Part shown: piece by piece, positions 1 to 8,042 of the stretch
Position numbering within the stretch: position 1 is the stretch's first letter
How the letters are laid out: each line of letters opens with the position of its first letter
Source: Algoriphagus marincola DSM 16067
GTDB taxonomy: Bacteria; Bacteroidota; Bacteroidia; Cytophagales; Cyclobacteriaceae
Length of the DNA: 64,000 nt
NCBI RefSeq assembly: GCF_000429405.1
Contig: NZ_AUBU01000002.1
Location: 310,001 to 374,000 of the forward strand
Reading direction: 5' to 3'
Notes under the pieces: generated by a model
Seen by the model: only the letters and a program-made list of their open reading frames with translations
What the model was told of the DNA's origin: nothing
The model's database searches: none
Program-made: the position numbers and the translations under genes

Positions 1-452
1 GCTGCAGCAAATGTCAGGGCTTTATTGTCTAGTCTTAGCTTCGCAAAAGGGATGGCCAAGACCGCATCAAAAGTCAAAATCAAGGCCATCCAGCGAAATA
101 AGTAGGCCTGACCCGGATAGTCCATCCAGTTTGCGAGTTGTGGAGCCAGCAAGTAAATGCCCGTACCCAAGACCAATGAAGTCCCAACCAAGAGGCTTTG
201 GGCATTATTGTAGACTCGCTTTGGATCGAGATTTTTACCGGTAGCAAATCTGAAAAAGCTCGTCTCCATCCCGTAGGTGAAGATGATGTTCAAAAATCCA
301 ATCAGCGCATAAATACCTGTAAAAGCCCCTAAGGCATTTTTACTCAGGTATGCGGTGTATACGATGATCAGTAAAAAATTGATCGAGCGGCCCAAAATAC
401 TGCTGAGACCATAGATCGCAGTCTGACCGGCTAGTTTTTTGAGATTGCTCAT
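1..452 (-). CDS. Polysaccharide flippase, N-terminal part (cut by window edge)
   Basis: The first 150 codons are visible, starting at ATG 452 on the minus strand and running off the left edge. The product begins MSNLKKLAGQTAIYGLSS and has at least four hydrophobic segments spaced like the first helices of Wzx/MATE-type polysaccharide transporters. Known role of the family: moving lipid-linked oligosaccharide across the inner membrane for capsule, O-antigen or exopolysaccharide. The start lies 18 nt after the stop of the enoyl-CoA hydratase gene on the same strand, so the two are probably co-transcribed although they are functionally unrelated. The family call is from the N-terminal pattern only; the substrate cannot be told. 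Confidence 0.8.
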   Translation of the reverse strand, partial: MSNLKKLAGQTAIYGLSSILGRSINFLLIIVYTAYLSKNALGAFTGIYALIGFLNIIFTYGMETSFFRFATGKNLDPKRVYNNAQSLLVGTSLVLGTGIYLLAPQLANWMDYPGQAYLFRWMALILTFDAVLAIPFAKLRLDNKALTFAA

Positions 453-470
453 GAATAGGCTATTCGCCGC

Positions 471-1256
471 TTATTCGCCTTTGAATACAGGCTTTCTTTT
501 TTCCAAAAATGCAGAAGTCCCCTCTTTGTAATCACCGGACTTGACACATCTGGCAAATGAATTGGCCTCAGTTTGATAGCCGTTTTCATCTGAGCGATAA
601 ACTGCATTTACACAATCCACGATCATTCCGATCGCTAAGGGTGCCTTCGACATGATTTTATGCAGAATTTCTTCGGCTTTAGCCATGGCTTCTTCTTTAG
701 TAGGAAGGACATGATTGACCAACCCGAGCGATCTGGCATCTTCAGCATTGATCATGTCACCGGTCATCATGAGCTCATTAGCTTTGCCTCTACCGATCAA
801 AATAGTCAGGCGCTGGGTGCCGCCATATCCTGGAATGATACCCAAGTTTACCTCGGGCTGTCCAAATCTTGCATTTGCAGAAGCAATTCGCATGTGACAG
901 GCCATGGCGAGTTCGCAGCCACCACCTAGCGTAAAGCCATTGGTCACGGCGATTACCGGTTTTTCACAATTTTCAATCACAGAAAAAATTTCCTGACCGT
1001 TTTCGGCAAATTTCCGTGCATTCACCTCATTTAGCTCGGCGATTTCACTGATGTCTGCCCCGGCTACAAAGGCCTTTTCACCTGCACCCGTGAGAATGAC
1101 TGCCTTGATGGATTTGTCCTCCAAAACAGTATCAAATACCTCCCTCAATTCCTCCAAAGTGGCAAAATTCAGGGCATTCATTTTATCTTCCCGATTGATG
1201 GTGAGGTAAAGAATTCCATCTTTTGTTTCGGCTAGGATATTTTTAAAGTGGTCCAT
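471..1256 (-). CDS. Enoyl-CoA hydratase / crotonase family
   Basis: The 261-residue protein has the full length of a single-domain crotonase. The oxyanion-hole segment AGADIS lies near residue 66, and both glutamates used by true hydratases are present: Glu115 in GGGCEL and Glu135 in GQPEVNLG. It should therefore hydrate 2-enoyl-CoA to 3-hydroxyacyl-CoA in the cytoplasm, in fatty-acid beta-oxidation or amino-acid breakdown. Related crotonases can do other reactions, so chain-length preference is open. No other beta-oxidation gene is adjacent. A well-formed Bacteroidota promoter lies 23 nt upstream, and the flippase gene follows after 18 nt. Confidence 0.93.
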   Translation of the reverse strand: MDHFKNILAETKDGILYLTINREDKMNALNFATLEELREVFDTVLEDKSIKAVILTGAGEKAFVAGADISEIAELNEVNARKFAENGQEIFSVIENCEKPVIAVTNGFTLGGGCELAMACHMRIASANARFGQPEVNLGIIPGYGGTQRLTILIGRGKANELMMTGDMINAEDARSLGLVNHVLPTKEEAMAKAEEILHKIMSKAPLAIGMIVDCVNAVYRSDENGYQTEANSFARCVKSGDYKEGTSAFLEKRKPVFKGE

Positions 1257-1278
1257 AAGCTTCTTGTTCTGTAGAAAA

Positions 1279-1309
1279 CAAATATACGTCTCGGGTATTC
1301 AATCCCAAA
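1279..1309 (-). promoter_or_regulatory. Bacteroidota-type promoter of the enoyl-CoA hydratase gene
   Basis: On the minus strand TTTG (1306-1309) is followed after exactly 19 nt by TATATTTG (1279-1286). This matches the Bacteroidota housekeeping sigma consensus TTTG-N19-TAnnTTTG in full. The predicted RNA start is near 1272, giving a very short leader of about 15 nt. Confidence 0.75.
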
Positions 1310-1414
1310 TGGAGTCTTGGAAAAATCCAAAAATCGTAGGGAATACAAACCTGATTTTATCCAAGATATAAATTCAATTTAGGTATTTCAGGGCGTGGTA
1401 CAGCATTTTTTCCT

Positions 1415-1422
1415 TACTTTTG
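1415..1422 (+). promoter_or_regulatory. Putative -7 element of the isocitrate dehydrogenase promoter
   Basis: TACTTTTG matches the -7 consensus TAnnTTTG. No clear TTTG element is seen about 20 nt upstream, so the assignment is moderate. It places the RNA start near 1429, after an in-frame possible start at 1420, which supports the downstream ATG at 1456. Confidence 0.5.
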
Positions 1423-1455
1423 CGGAACGAAATTTTAATCAAAACCTCAAAATAT

Positions 1456-2910
1456 ATGTCTTCAAAAAGAAAGATAACCGTAGCATACGGGGATGGAATC
1501 GGTCCGGAAATCATGGACGCTACATTGAGAATACTCGATGCTGCCGGTGCTCAGTTGGAATATGACGTGATCGAAATTGGTGAAAAGGTGTACTTGAAGG
1601 GGATTTCCTCAGGAATGGAGCCCAAAGCCATTGACTCACTTCGCGAAACCAAAGTCTTTTTGAAGTCGCCGATCACCACTCCTCAAGGTGGAGGTTTCAA
1701 GTCCCTTAACGTGACTACTCGGAAGTCTTTTGGGTTGTATGCTAATGTGCGTCCATGTAAGGCTTTTTCTCCCTTTGTAAAGACTCACTTTCCTAAGACG
1801 GATATGGTTATTATCCGCGAAAATGAGGAAGATCTATACGCGGGTATCGAGCACAGACAGACAGAGGAAGTGTATCAGACTCTTAAATTGATCTCTGAGC
1901 CAGGTTCCGAAAAAATCATTCGCTATGCTTTCGAATATGCCAAGAAATACGGTCGCAAGAAGGTGACTTGTATGACTAAGGACAATATCATGAAGCTTGC
2001 CGATGGTTTGTTTCACAAGAAATTTGATGAAATAGCCAAAGAATATCCAGAGATTCAGTCCGATCACAAGATCATCGATATCGGTACCGCTTTGATCGCA
2101 GATAGACCGGAGACTTTTGATGTGGTGGTGACTCTAAACCTATACGGAGATATCATTTCCGATGTAGCGGCTCAGGTGACAGGATCTGTAGGTCTTGGAG
2201 GATCTGCCAATGTGGGTGCTGAGGTGGCCATGTTTGAAGCAATTCACGGTTCTGCTCCTGATATCGCAGGGATGGGTATTGCCAATCCCTCTGGTTTGCT
2301 GAACGGTGCCATCATGATGTTGGTGCATATCGGACAGCCGGATGTAGCCGAGAAGATTTCCAATGCTTGGATGAAGACTTTGGAAGATGGAATCCACACC
2401 GGAGATATTTATCAAGAAGGTCTTTCTTCCAAAAAAGCCTCTACAAAGGAATTTGCTGATGCCGTTATCGAGCGCCTTGGCCAAAAGCCTGAGAAAATGA
2501 CTCCCGCTGTTTTTGGGGAGGATGCTACTGAGCCAATGAATATCACCTTGACCAAAAAGCCTAAGGCTAAGAAGGAATTGGTGGGTATCGATGTGTTTAT
2601 TGACTGGGACGAGGATAATCGTGATCCCAATATCATCGGAGAGCGCCTTCGAAAAGCCAATGCGGATGGTTTACAATTGCATCTTATCACCAACCGTGGA
2701 GTAAAGGTGTTCCCAGAGGGTCTTAGAGAGACTTTCTGTACTGATCACTGGAGATGCCGATTTAAGACTGCTGATCAGAAAGTCATAACACATGATCACG
2801 TATTGGATTTGTTGAAGCAGATCAAAGAGTTGGGCTTTGACTTTATCAAGACCGAACATTTATACATCTTCGACGGTGCGCGAGGTTATTCGCTTGCACA
2901 AGGAGAATAA
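1456..2910 (+). CDS. icd: NADP-dependent isocitrate dehydrogenase, long form
   Basis: The protein of 484 residues starts MSSKRKITVAYGDGIGPE, the usual first strand and nucleotide loop of isocitrate/isopropylmalate dehydrogenases. It carries the substrate-loop segment KSLNVTTRKSFGLYANVRP, the metal-binding segment NLYGDIISDVAAQ, and HGSAPDIAG. It would oxidise isocitrate to 2-oxoglutarate and CO2 in the TCA cycle. After the catalytic core there is an extension of about 140 residues, as in the roughly 496-residue Thermus-type enzyme; this separates it from the 416-residue E. coli type. An in-frame start exists at 1420, but the -7 element at 1415-1422 overlaps it, so 1456 is preferred. A strong terminator follows. 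Confidence 0.92.
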   Translation: MSSKRKITVAYGDGIGPEIMDATLRILDAAGAQLEYDVIEIGEKVYLKGISSGMEPKAIDSLRETKVFLKSPITTPQGGGFKSLNVTTRKSFGLYANVRPCKAFSPFVKTHFPKTDMVIIRENEEDLYAGIEHRQTEEVYQTLKLISEPGSEKIIRYAFEYAKKYGRKKVTCMTKDNIMKLADGLFHKKFDEIAKEYPEIQSDHKIIDIGTALIADRPETFDVVVTLNLYGDIISDVAAQVTGSVGLGGSANVGAEVAMFEAIHGSAPDIAGMGIANPSGLLNGAIMMLVHIGQPDVAEKISNAWMKTLEDGIHTGDIYQEGLSSKKASTKEFADAVIERLGQKPEKMTPAVFGEDATEPMNITLTKKPKAKKELVGIDVFIDWDEDNRDPNIIGERLRKANADGLQLHLITNRGVKVFPEGLRETFCTDHWRCRFKTADQKVITHDHVLDLLKQIKELGFDFIKTEHLYIFDGARGYSLAQGE

Positions 2911-2977
2911 TTTCAAATACGAAGATTGAAATACAAAATACGGAGCACTGAATAAATGTGCGACTGAAATAAAGCTC

Positions 2978-3007
2978 AAAAAAGGGAGGAGAAATCTTCC
3001 CTTTTTT
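2978..3007 (+). terminator. Bidirectional terminator between icd and the symporter gene
   Basis: Inverted repeat AAAAAAGGGA...TCCCTTTTTT with a short loop, lying between the convergent genes ending at 2910 and 3031. The A and T tracts allow it to act in both directions. Confidence 0.8.
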
Positions 3008-3030
3008 GTTTTTAAAAGGGTGCTCTGATA

Positions 3031-3906
3031 CTATCCCGTTGTTGTAGTCGCTTTTTTGTTGCCCCCAATGAAAATCAAAACGCCTGCCGTTCCAAACATA
3101 ATCAAGCTGTATACAGCAGAAGGGATGGTCATTTCCGAATTACCTATTAGGGTAGCGGCTATGGTGATTCCCAAGGTGCCATTTTGGATACCTGATTCGA
3201 TGGAAATAGTCCGAGCTTGTTTTGCCACAAGTCCCAAGGCCTTTGCTGAGAAAAAGCCAAAAGCTAAGGTTAAAACATTCAAGCCGAGCGCAACCGGACC
3301 AATTTGACTGAAATAGTCTACTATGTTTTCTCGCTCTTTCAGAATGGCTGCAAGAATGATCACCACGAAAAAAACTGCGGAAAAGATCCGAAAAGGTCTA
3401 TCCATTTTTCGTGCAAGCTGAGGTGATTTTTTGAAAATCAACATGCCGATCGCAACCGGAATAATGGTAATTGCCAATACTGAAATCACCGTACCGAATA
3501 TATTCAGCGGGGGCTGTTCTCCACCAGGAATAAAATAGGAGATTGAGAAATTCACGATAAAAGGGATGGTAATCACCGTAATCAGGGAAGAAAAGGCGGT
3601 AAGAGTAATCGAGAGTGCCGTATCACCATTTGCCAAATGGGAAATCAGATTGGATGTGGGGCCACCTGGGCAAGCTGCCAAAATCATCAAGCCCACTGCA
3701 AGGCCCGGGTTCAAATCAAAAAATATTGCCAATGAGAAAGCGATCAAGGGTAGGATTACCAATTGATTGATCAGCCCTAAAGTCACGGCTTTTGGATAAA
3801 TAAAAATCCTTTTGAAATCTGTAACAGTCAGGCTGAGCCCCATCCCAAGCATGATGACTGCAAGAGTCAGGGGTAGAAAAACTTCAGTCAATATGTTTCC
3901 TTCCAT
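3031..3906 (-). CDS. Bile acid:sodium symporter (BASS) family membrane protein
   Basis: A 291-residue integral membrane protein with about nine hydrophobic segments and the family-typical stretch AACPGGPTSNLISHLANGD near residue 80, a region that in BASS transporters lines the sodium and substrate site. Members import organic anions such as bile acids, pantoate or 2-oxoacids with sodium, or have unknown cargo; the name does not imply bile acids here. The gene stands alone, convergent with icd and divergent from the glycosyltransferase gene. No substrate clue comes from the neighbours. Confidence 0.88.
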   Translation of the reverse strand: MEGNILTEVFLPLTLAVIMLGMGLSLTVTDFKRIFIYPKAVTLGLINQLVILPLIAFSLAIFFDLNPGLAVGLMILAACPGGPTSNLISHLANGDTALSITLTAFSSLITVITIPFIVNFSISYFIPGGEQPPLNIFGTVISVLAITIIPVAIGMLIFKKSPQLARKMDRPFRIFSAVFFVVIILAAILKERENIVDYFSQIGPVALGLNVLTLAFGFFSAKALGLVAKQARTISIESGIQNGTLGITIAATLIGNSEMTIPSAVYSLIMFGTAGVLIFIGGNKKATTTTG

Positions 3907-4059
3907 GTTGTCAAGGTTTTAGGCTGGGAAAATATAGGAAGAAAAGCACGGTTCTGAAATTTTTATCTCACTGCCAATTTTCCTATCAGTTTTCACCCAA
4001 GTAAGAATCTTTTCAGCAAACTTGCACTTTCTCACTGCTAGCTACTACTTTGTAGAGGA

Positions 4060-5349
4060 ATGAAAAAACGGGTTCTCATCATCACCTATTATTGGCCACC
4101 GAGTGGAGGTTCTGGCGTACAGCGTTGGCTGAAGTTTGCCAAATACCTGCCCGAATTTGATTGGGAACCGGTCATTTTTACCCCGGAAAATCCGGATTTT
4201 GATATTCAAGATGCAAGTTTGGAGAGGGAGATTTCTAAGGATCTGGAAGTAATTAAGTTTCCGATTTGGGAACCATACTCCCTTTTGACAAAACTAAGAG
4301 GTAAAAAGAAGTCACATCCAGCAAGAATCCAAGAGCAAAAGGAACATAGTCTTTTGGAAAAAATGGCCATTTGGGTACGTGCAAATTTACTGGTTCCCGA
4401 TCCGCGGAAATTTTGGATCAAACCCTCAGTAAAGTTTCTTCTTGAAGCGGTACAGTCAGGCCATTATCAGGCCATTATCACGACGGGTCCTCCTCATTCC
4501 ATGCATTTGATAGGGAAGCAGCTAAAGGAAAAAACAGGAGTTTTTTGGTTGGCTGATTTTCGAGATCCTTGGTCTGAATGGGAGTTTTTGGATACCCTTC
4601 CCATGACTTCGACGGTGAGGAGAAAACATCAAAAGTTGGAAAAAGAAGTGTTGACTCAAGCAGATCATGTTTTGACTATTTCTCCCAGCTTTCAAGCAGA
4701 TTTAGAGCGTATAGCAGGGAGGAAGATTGATTTGCTTACGAATGGGTTTGATCCGGATGATCTACCCGCTGATTTTAAGCCCAAAAAATTTCATGCCGGC
4801 GAGTTGCACTTGGTGTACACTGGAGTCATCGACTCTATTCGAGATCCGAGACCTATTTTGAATGCCTTAAGGGATGAGTTTTCTCAGGCTGAACAAAATG
4901 TCAAATTTACCTTCGTTGGAAAAGTCAGTGAGCAGGTAAGGGAATTTGTAAATAATGACTATTGGTTGAGTGTCCATGTTCATTTCCCCGGCTATGTTAG
5001 CCATTCGGAGGTTTTTGACTACTACGCGCAGGCTGATGCGCTTGTCTTGATTCTCACCACCACTAAAAATGCCAAAGGAAATATCCCCGGGAAGTTGTTT
5101 GAATACCTTTCGACAGGTATTCCGATATTGGCTTTGGGTGATCCGGGGGGTGATACGGCTAAAATATTAAAGGAATCCAAGGGTGGAAAGGTAGTTGCGG
5201 CGGAAGATAGGCAAGGGATCCGATCTAGCCTAAATGCTTTAAGTAGCGGTAAGTTTTCACGTTCAAATCCTGAGAAGATTATTCATTTTTCCAGAAAAAA
5301 TCTAAGTAAACAACTAGCTAAAATACTCGATGAAAGTACCCTTTCTTGA
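4060..5349 (+). CDS. Glycosyltransferase, GT4-like
   Basis: The 429-residue protein begins MKKRVLIITYYWPPSGGSG, the glycine-rich loop after the first strand of GT-B glycosyltransferases. The C-terminal domain holds PGKLFEYLSTGIPILAL (around residue 347), the family's donor-binding segment. It would transfer a sugar from a nucleotide donor during surface polysaccharide assembly in the cytoplasm. The last 20 nt overlap the DegT aminotransferase gene, implying translational coupling and a shared pathway, likely with an amino sugar. A weak TTG-N21-TACTTTG promoter (4022-4052) would give an almost leaderless mRNA. Sugar and acceptor are unknown. Confidence 0.87.
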   Translation: MKKRVLIITYYWPPSGGSGVQRWLKFAKYLPEFDWEPVIFTPENPDFDIQDASLEREISKDLEVIKFPIWEPYSLLTKLRGKKKSHPARIQEQKEHSLLEKMAIWVRANLLVPDPRKFWIKPSVKFLLEAVQSGHYQAIITTGPPHSMHLIGKQLKEKTGVFWLADFRDPWSEWEFLDTLPMTSTVRRKHQKLEKEVLTQADHVLTISPSFQADLERIAGRKIDLLTNGFDPDDLPADFKPKKFHAGELHLVYTGVIDSIRDPRPILNALRDEFSQAEQNVKFTFVGKVSEQVREFVNNDYWLSVHVHFPGYVSHSEVFDYYAQADALVLILTTTKNAKGNIPGKLFEYLSTGIPILALGDPGGDTAKILKESKGGKVVAAEDRQGIRSSLNALSSGKFSRSNPEKIIHFSRKNLSKQLAKILDESTLS

Positions 5350-6418
5350 CCTAAGCAGGATTGATTCTGAACTCAAAGAGGAGTTGAAGCAGAAATTCGC
5401 TGCTTTATTGGACAAGGGGGTTTTTTCTGGGGGAGAAGAGGTGGATTTATTCGAAAGATCGATTCAAAACCAGCTAAAAATAAGAAATGCGATTGCCTGT
5501 GCCAATGGGACGGATGCTTTGGAACTGGCTCTTCGGGCTCTTCAAATTGGACCTGGGGATGAAGTTATAGTACCGGCACTCACTTGGGTCAGTACAGCCG
5601 AGGTTGTCAGGATAGTAGGAGCGAAGCCGATTTTTTGGGATACGGATGAGAAAGGGCTTTTGCGGGCGGATTGGGTGAAAGCTATTAGCAAACAAACCAA
5701 AGCAGTGATTCCCGTTCACCTGTATGGACGAATGGCAGATATGGAGTCGATTTGTGAAGCAGCCAAGGCCTCGAAAATTGCTGTCATTGAGGATGCTGCT
5801 CAGGCTTTTGGGACGACAAGAAATGGAAAAGCAGCAGGGACTTGGGCTGATATCGGCTGTCTTAGCTTTTACCCTACCAAAAATCTAGGAGCATTGGGGG
5901 AAGCAGGCATGTGCTTGACTCAAGATGAAGAAATCGCCAAAAAAATCCAGATTTTAATCAATCATGGTCAAGTCAGCCGGGATGAGCATGTTTCTGTCGG
6001 TCGCAATAGTCGAATAGATACGATTCAGGCTGCTTTTCTGAATTTGTTTTTGGGGAGATTTGATGTATTTCAAAAGAGACGAAAGGACTTGGCCAAAGTC
6101 TATCTGGAAAAATTGGGTGGACTCCCAAAACTTGGTCTGCCTGAGGATATTCTTGCTGACGATCATAACGCTCATCTTTTTGTCGTGGAGACTAACCAAC
6201 GGGATGAGCTTAGAAACTTTTTGAAAGAAAAAGGAATCGGAACTGCGATCCATTACCCAAAAATTATCCCAGATATGGAGCCATATCGATCACATGGAGA
6301 TTTTCCTAACGCCAGAAAGCTCACTGAACAAGGCTTGTCTCTACCCTTGAATCCATGGATTACCAAGGATGAAGTGAATTATGTTGCTGATTATATTGTG
6401 GATTTTTTTAGAATATGA
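5330..6418 (+). CDS. DegT/DnrJ/EryC1/StrS family sugar aminotransferase
   Basis: The 362-residue protein is a complete PLP-dependent sugar aminotransferase: ANGTDALELAL (phosphate loop) at about residue 58, EDAAQAFG with the PLP-ring Asp155, and the Schiff-base Lys184 in FYPTKNLGALGEAG. The family converts keto sugars bound to nucleotides into amino sugars for surface glycans. It overlaps the preceding glycosyltransferase gene by 20 nt and ends 5 nt from the convergent desaturase-family gene. Product sugar and position of amination cannot be read from sequence. Confidence 0.9.
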   Translation: MKVPFLDLSRIDSELKEELKQKFAALLDKGVFSGGEEVDLFERSIQNQLKIRNAIACANGTDALELALRALQIGPGDEVIVPALTWVSTAEVVRIVGAKPIFWDTDEKGLLRADWVKAISKQTKAVIPVHLYGRMADMESICEAAKASKIAVIEDAAQAFGTTRNGKAAGTWADIGCLSFYPTKNLGALGEAGMCLTQDEEIAKKIQILINHGQVSRDEHVSVGRNSRIDTIQAAFLNLFLGRFDVFQKRRKDLAKVYLEKLGGLPKLGLPEDILADDHNAHLFVVETNQRDELRNFLKEKGIGTAIHYPKIIPDMEPYRSHGDFPNARKLTEQGLSLPLNPWITKDEVNYVADYIVDFFRI

Positions 6419-6423
6419 ACTGA

Positions 6424-7248
6424 CTACAAATCCTTGTCTGTTTTGATCGATTTGTTCAGTGGTAAACCCAATTGGTAGCGTAAATCTTCATCTCTAAGCG
6501 GGTCAGTCACGTCGACTCCATACTGGATTTTTTTGGTGTCATCGTATACAAAAGTTCCGAATAGCCGATCCCAAATCGAGAAAATATTTCCAAAATTGGT
6601 ATCTGTCCAAGGCCGCTCAAAGTGATGGTGAAATTTGTGCACGTTGGGGGTGACAAAAATGAAACTCAGCGGTCTATCAATCCATCGGGGTAGTTCAATA
6701 TTTGCATGGGTGATGTAAGTGAAAAATACTGTACAAATGCGATAGAAAACATAAAAGGCAACTGGAATGCCAAAAACGATCACTGTCGCAATCGAAAAGA
6801 GTTCCCGGATAAAGTAATCGCCCGGATGATGTCTGGTACCTGTGGTGGCATCTACTTTCGTATCACTATGATGTACCAAATGAAACTTCCACATCCAAGC
6901 CACTCGATGAAGCATGTAATGAGCTACATATTGAGCGATAAAGTCCAAGGCCATCACTGCAATCAGCAGTTCGGCCCAAAATGGCAATTCAACCCACTGT
7001 AAAATCCCGACTTTCGAAGTACTGATCCAATAAAAAACACCTACGGTAGCAATACCAACCAAGACATTGATGACCATGGACATGCTCAGGAATACCAAAT
7101 TCACACCATCATGTTTAAGCTTGTCGTATTGATGCCTGACAAGTGGAATGACCAGTTCAAGTGTCCAAACCAAGCCCAAGCAGGCAACTACCCAAGTGAG
7201 TTTGTAAAGCGCAGGCAAATCTTCGAAAAAGGAGATGTACTGTTCCAT
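6424..7248 (-). CDS. Sterol desaturase / fatty acid hydroxylase superfamily protein
   Basis: A 274-residue membrane protein with several hydrophobic segments and the di-iron histidine clusters of the family: HYMLHR (about residue 117), HLVHHSD (about 129) and HKFHHHFERP (about 205). These motifs bind two irons in membrane oxidases that hydroxylate or desaturate lipids. In bacteria the substrates include carotenoids, fatty acids and sphingolipid-like compounds; none is indicated by the neighbours. The gene is monocistronic in appearance. The family is clear, the reaction is not. Confidence 0.88.
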   Translation of the reverse strand: MEQYISFFEDLPALYKLTWVVACLGLVWTLELVIPLVRHQYDKLKHDGVNLVFLSMSMVINVLVGIATVGVFYWISTSKVGILQWVELPFWAELLIAVMALDFIAQYVAHYMLHRVAWMWKFHLVHHSDTKVDATTGTRHHPGDYFIRELFSIATVIVFGIPVAFYVFYRICTVFFTYITHANIELPRWIDRPLSFIFVTPNVHKFHHHFERPWTDTNFGNIFSIWDRLFGTFVYDDTKKIQYGVDVTDPLRDEDLRYQLGLPLNKSIKTDKDL

Positions 7249-7325
7249 AATTCAATTGTTCTTCTGCTAATATAAAATCAAATTCCGATGCTTTGTTTAA
7301 TATACGGCTACTGAATATACTTTTC

Positions 7326-7353
7326 TTCTGAATTTTTCTTTGAAAATTCAGAA
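7326..7353 (-). terminator. Hairpin just after the 7364-7936 gene
   Basis: A perfect 11-bp stem, TTCTGAATTTT and AAAATTCAGAA with a 6-nt loop, starts about 10 nt after the stop codon of the minus-strand gene. There is no good T tract after the second arm, so it may be an mRNA 3' end structure rather than a classical terminator. Confidence 0.5.
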
Positions 7354-7363
7354 TCGAAAAAAA

Positions 7364-7936
7364 CTAATTCCTTGGAGGATTGATCATAATATGAGCTCTG
7401 TGGGTACCAGGGTCCATGATCCAAGGCAGCCCTGGACCTGCGGGCTTCAGTGGGAGACCTGTACTTTCCGCAGTAGCCCAAGGAATATAGACCACAGATC
7501 GCGTATAAGTATTTTGCGCCTCTCCGGTTGCCCAATTGACATCAGCCTCATCAGCTGTCAGCGCATGAAGTACGGAGCCCTGATCGGGTAGTTGCAGCTT
7601 TCCTGCTTTTGCCTCAGCCTCTCGGGTGTCAAAGACTTCTTGAAAACCTTTTCCCTCCTTTCGAAGCGCCCATCCACGCTCCATAAATGGCTGTGCGCTG
7701 ATATGGTAAGATGAAACGCTTAGCCCCTCCCGGTTTGGGTCGTCTCCGAGGCAAATCGTGTGATTGCTTCCTTTTCTCAAGAGCGTTCCATCATAGGCAT
7801 AGACAGTGGCTTCGCTTCGCTGATCTTCAGGAGCAGCCAAAAGGGCCAGTTTGATTTGAATGTCTTTGCTCGGTGTATTTTGGGAGAAAGCTGAAAAGCT
7901 TAGCGATAAAACGAAAATGCTGATTAGGGTTCTCAT
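7364..7936 (-). CDS. Secreted hypothetical protein
   Basis: The 190-residue product starts with a clear SPI signal peptide (MRTLISIFVLSLSFSAFSQ), so it should be in the periplasm or outside. I do not recognise the mature domain. It contains the segments AYDGTLLRKGSNHTICLGDD and MDPGTHRAHIMINPP, with single Cys, several His and a rather polar composition. The gene stands alone between the desaturase-family gene and sbcC, all on the minus strand, with a hairpin after its stop. Its codon use looks like that of its neighbours. It could be a small enzyme or binding protein; no function is assigned. Confidence 0.75.
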   Translation of the reverse strand: MRTLISIFVLSLSFSAFSQNTPSKDIQIKLALLAAPEDQRSEATVYAYDGTLLRKGSNHTICLGDDPNREGLSVSSYHISAQPFMERGWALRKEGKGFQEVFDTREAEAKAGKLQLPDQGSVLHALTADEADVNWATGEAQNTYTRSVVYIPWATAESTGLPLKPAGPGLPWIMDPGTHRAHIMINPPRN

Positions 7937-8042
7937 GAGGATTAGATTTTGATGGTGATATCAATTTAAGGAAAAATTGGAAGAGTCTTACCCCGTCACT
8001 GCGACTTCTCTACCGCGCCTGATCGCCATGATAATCCACACA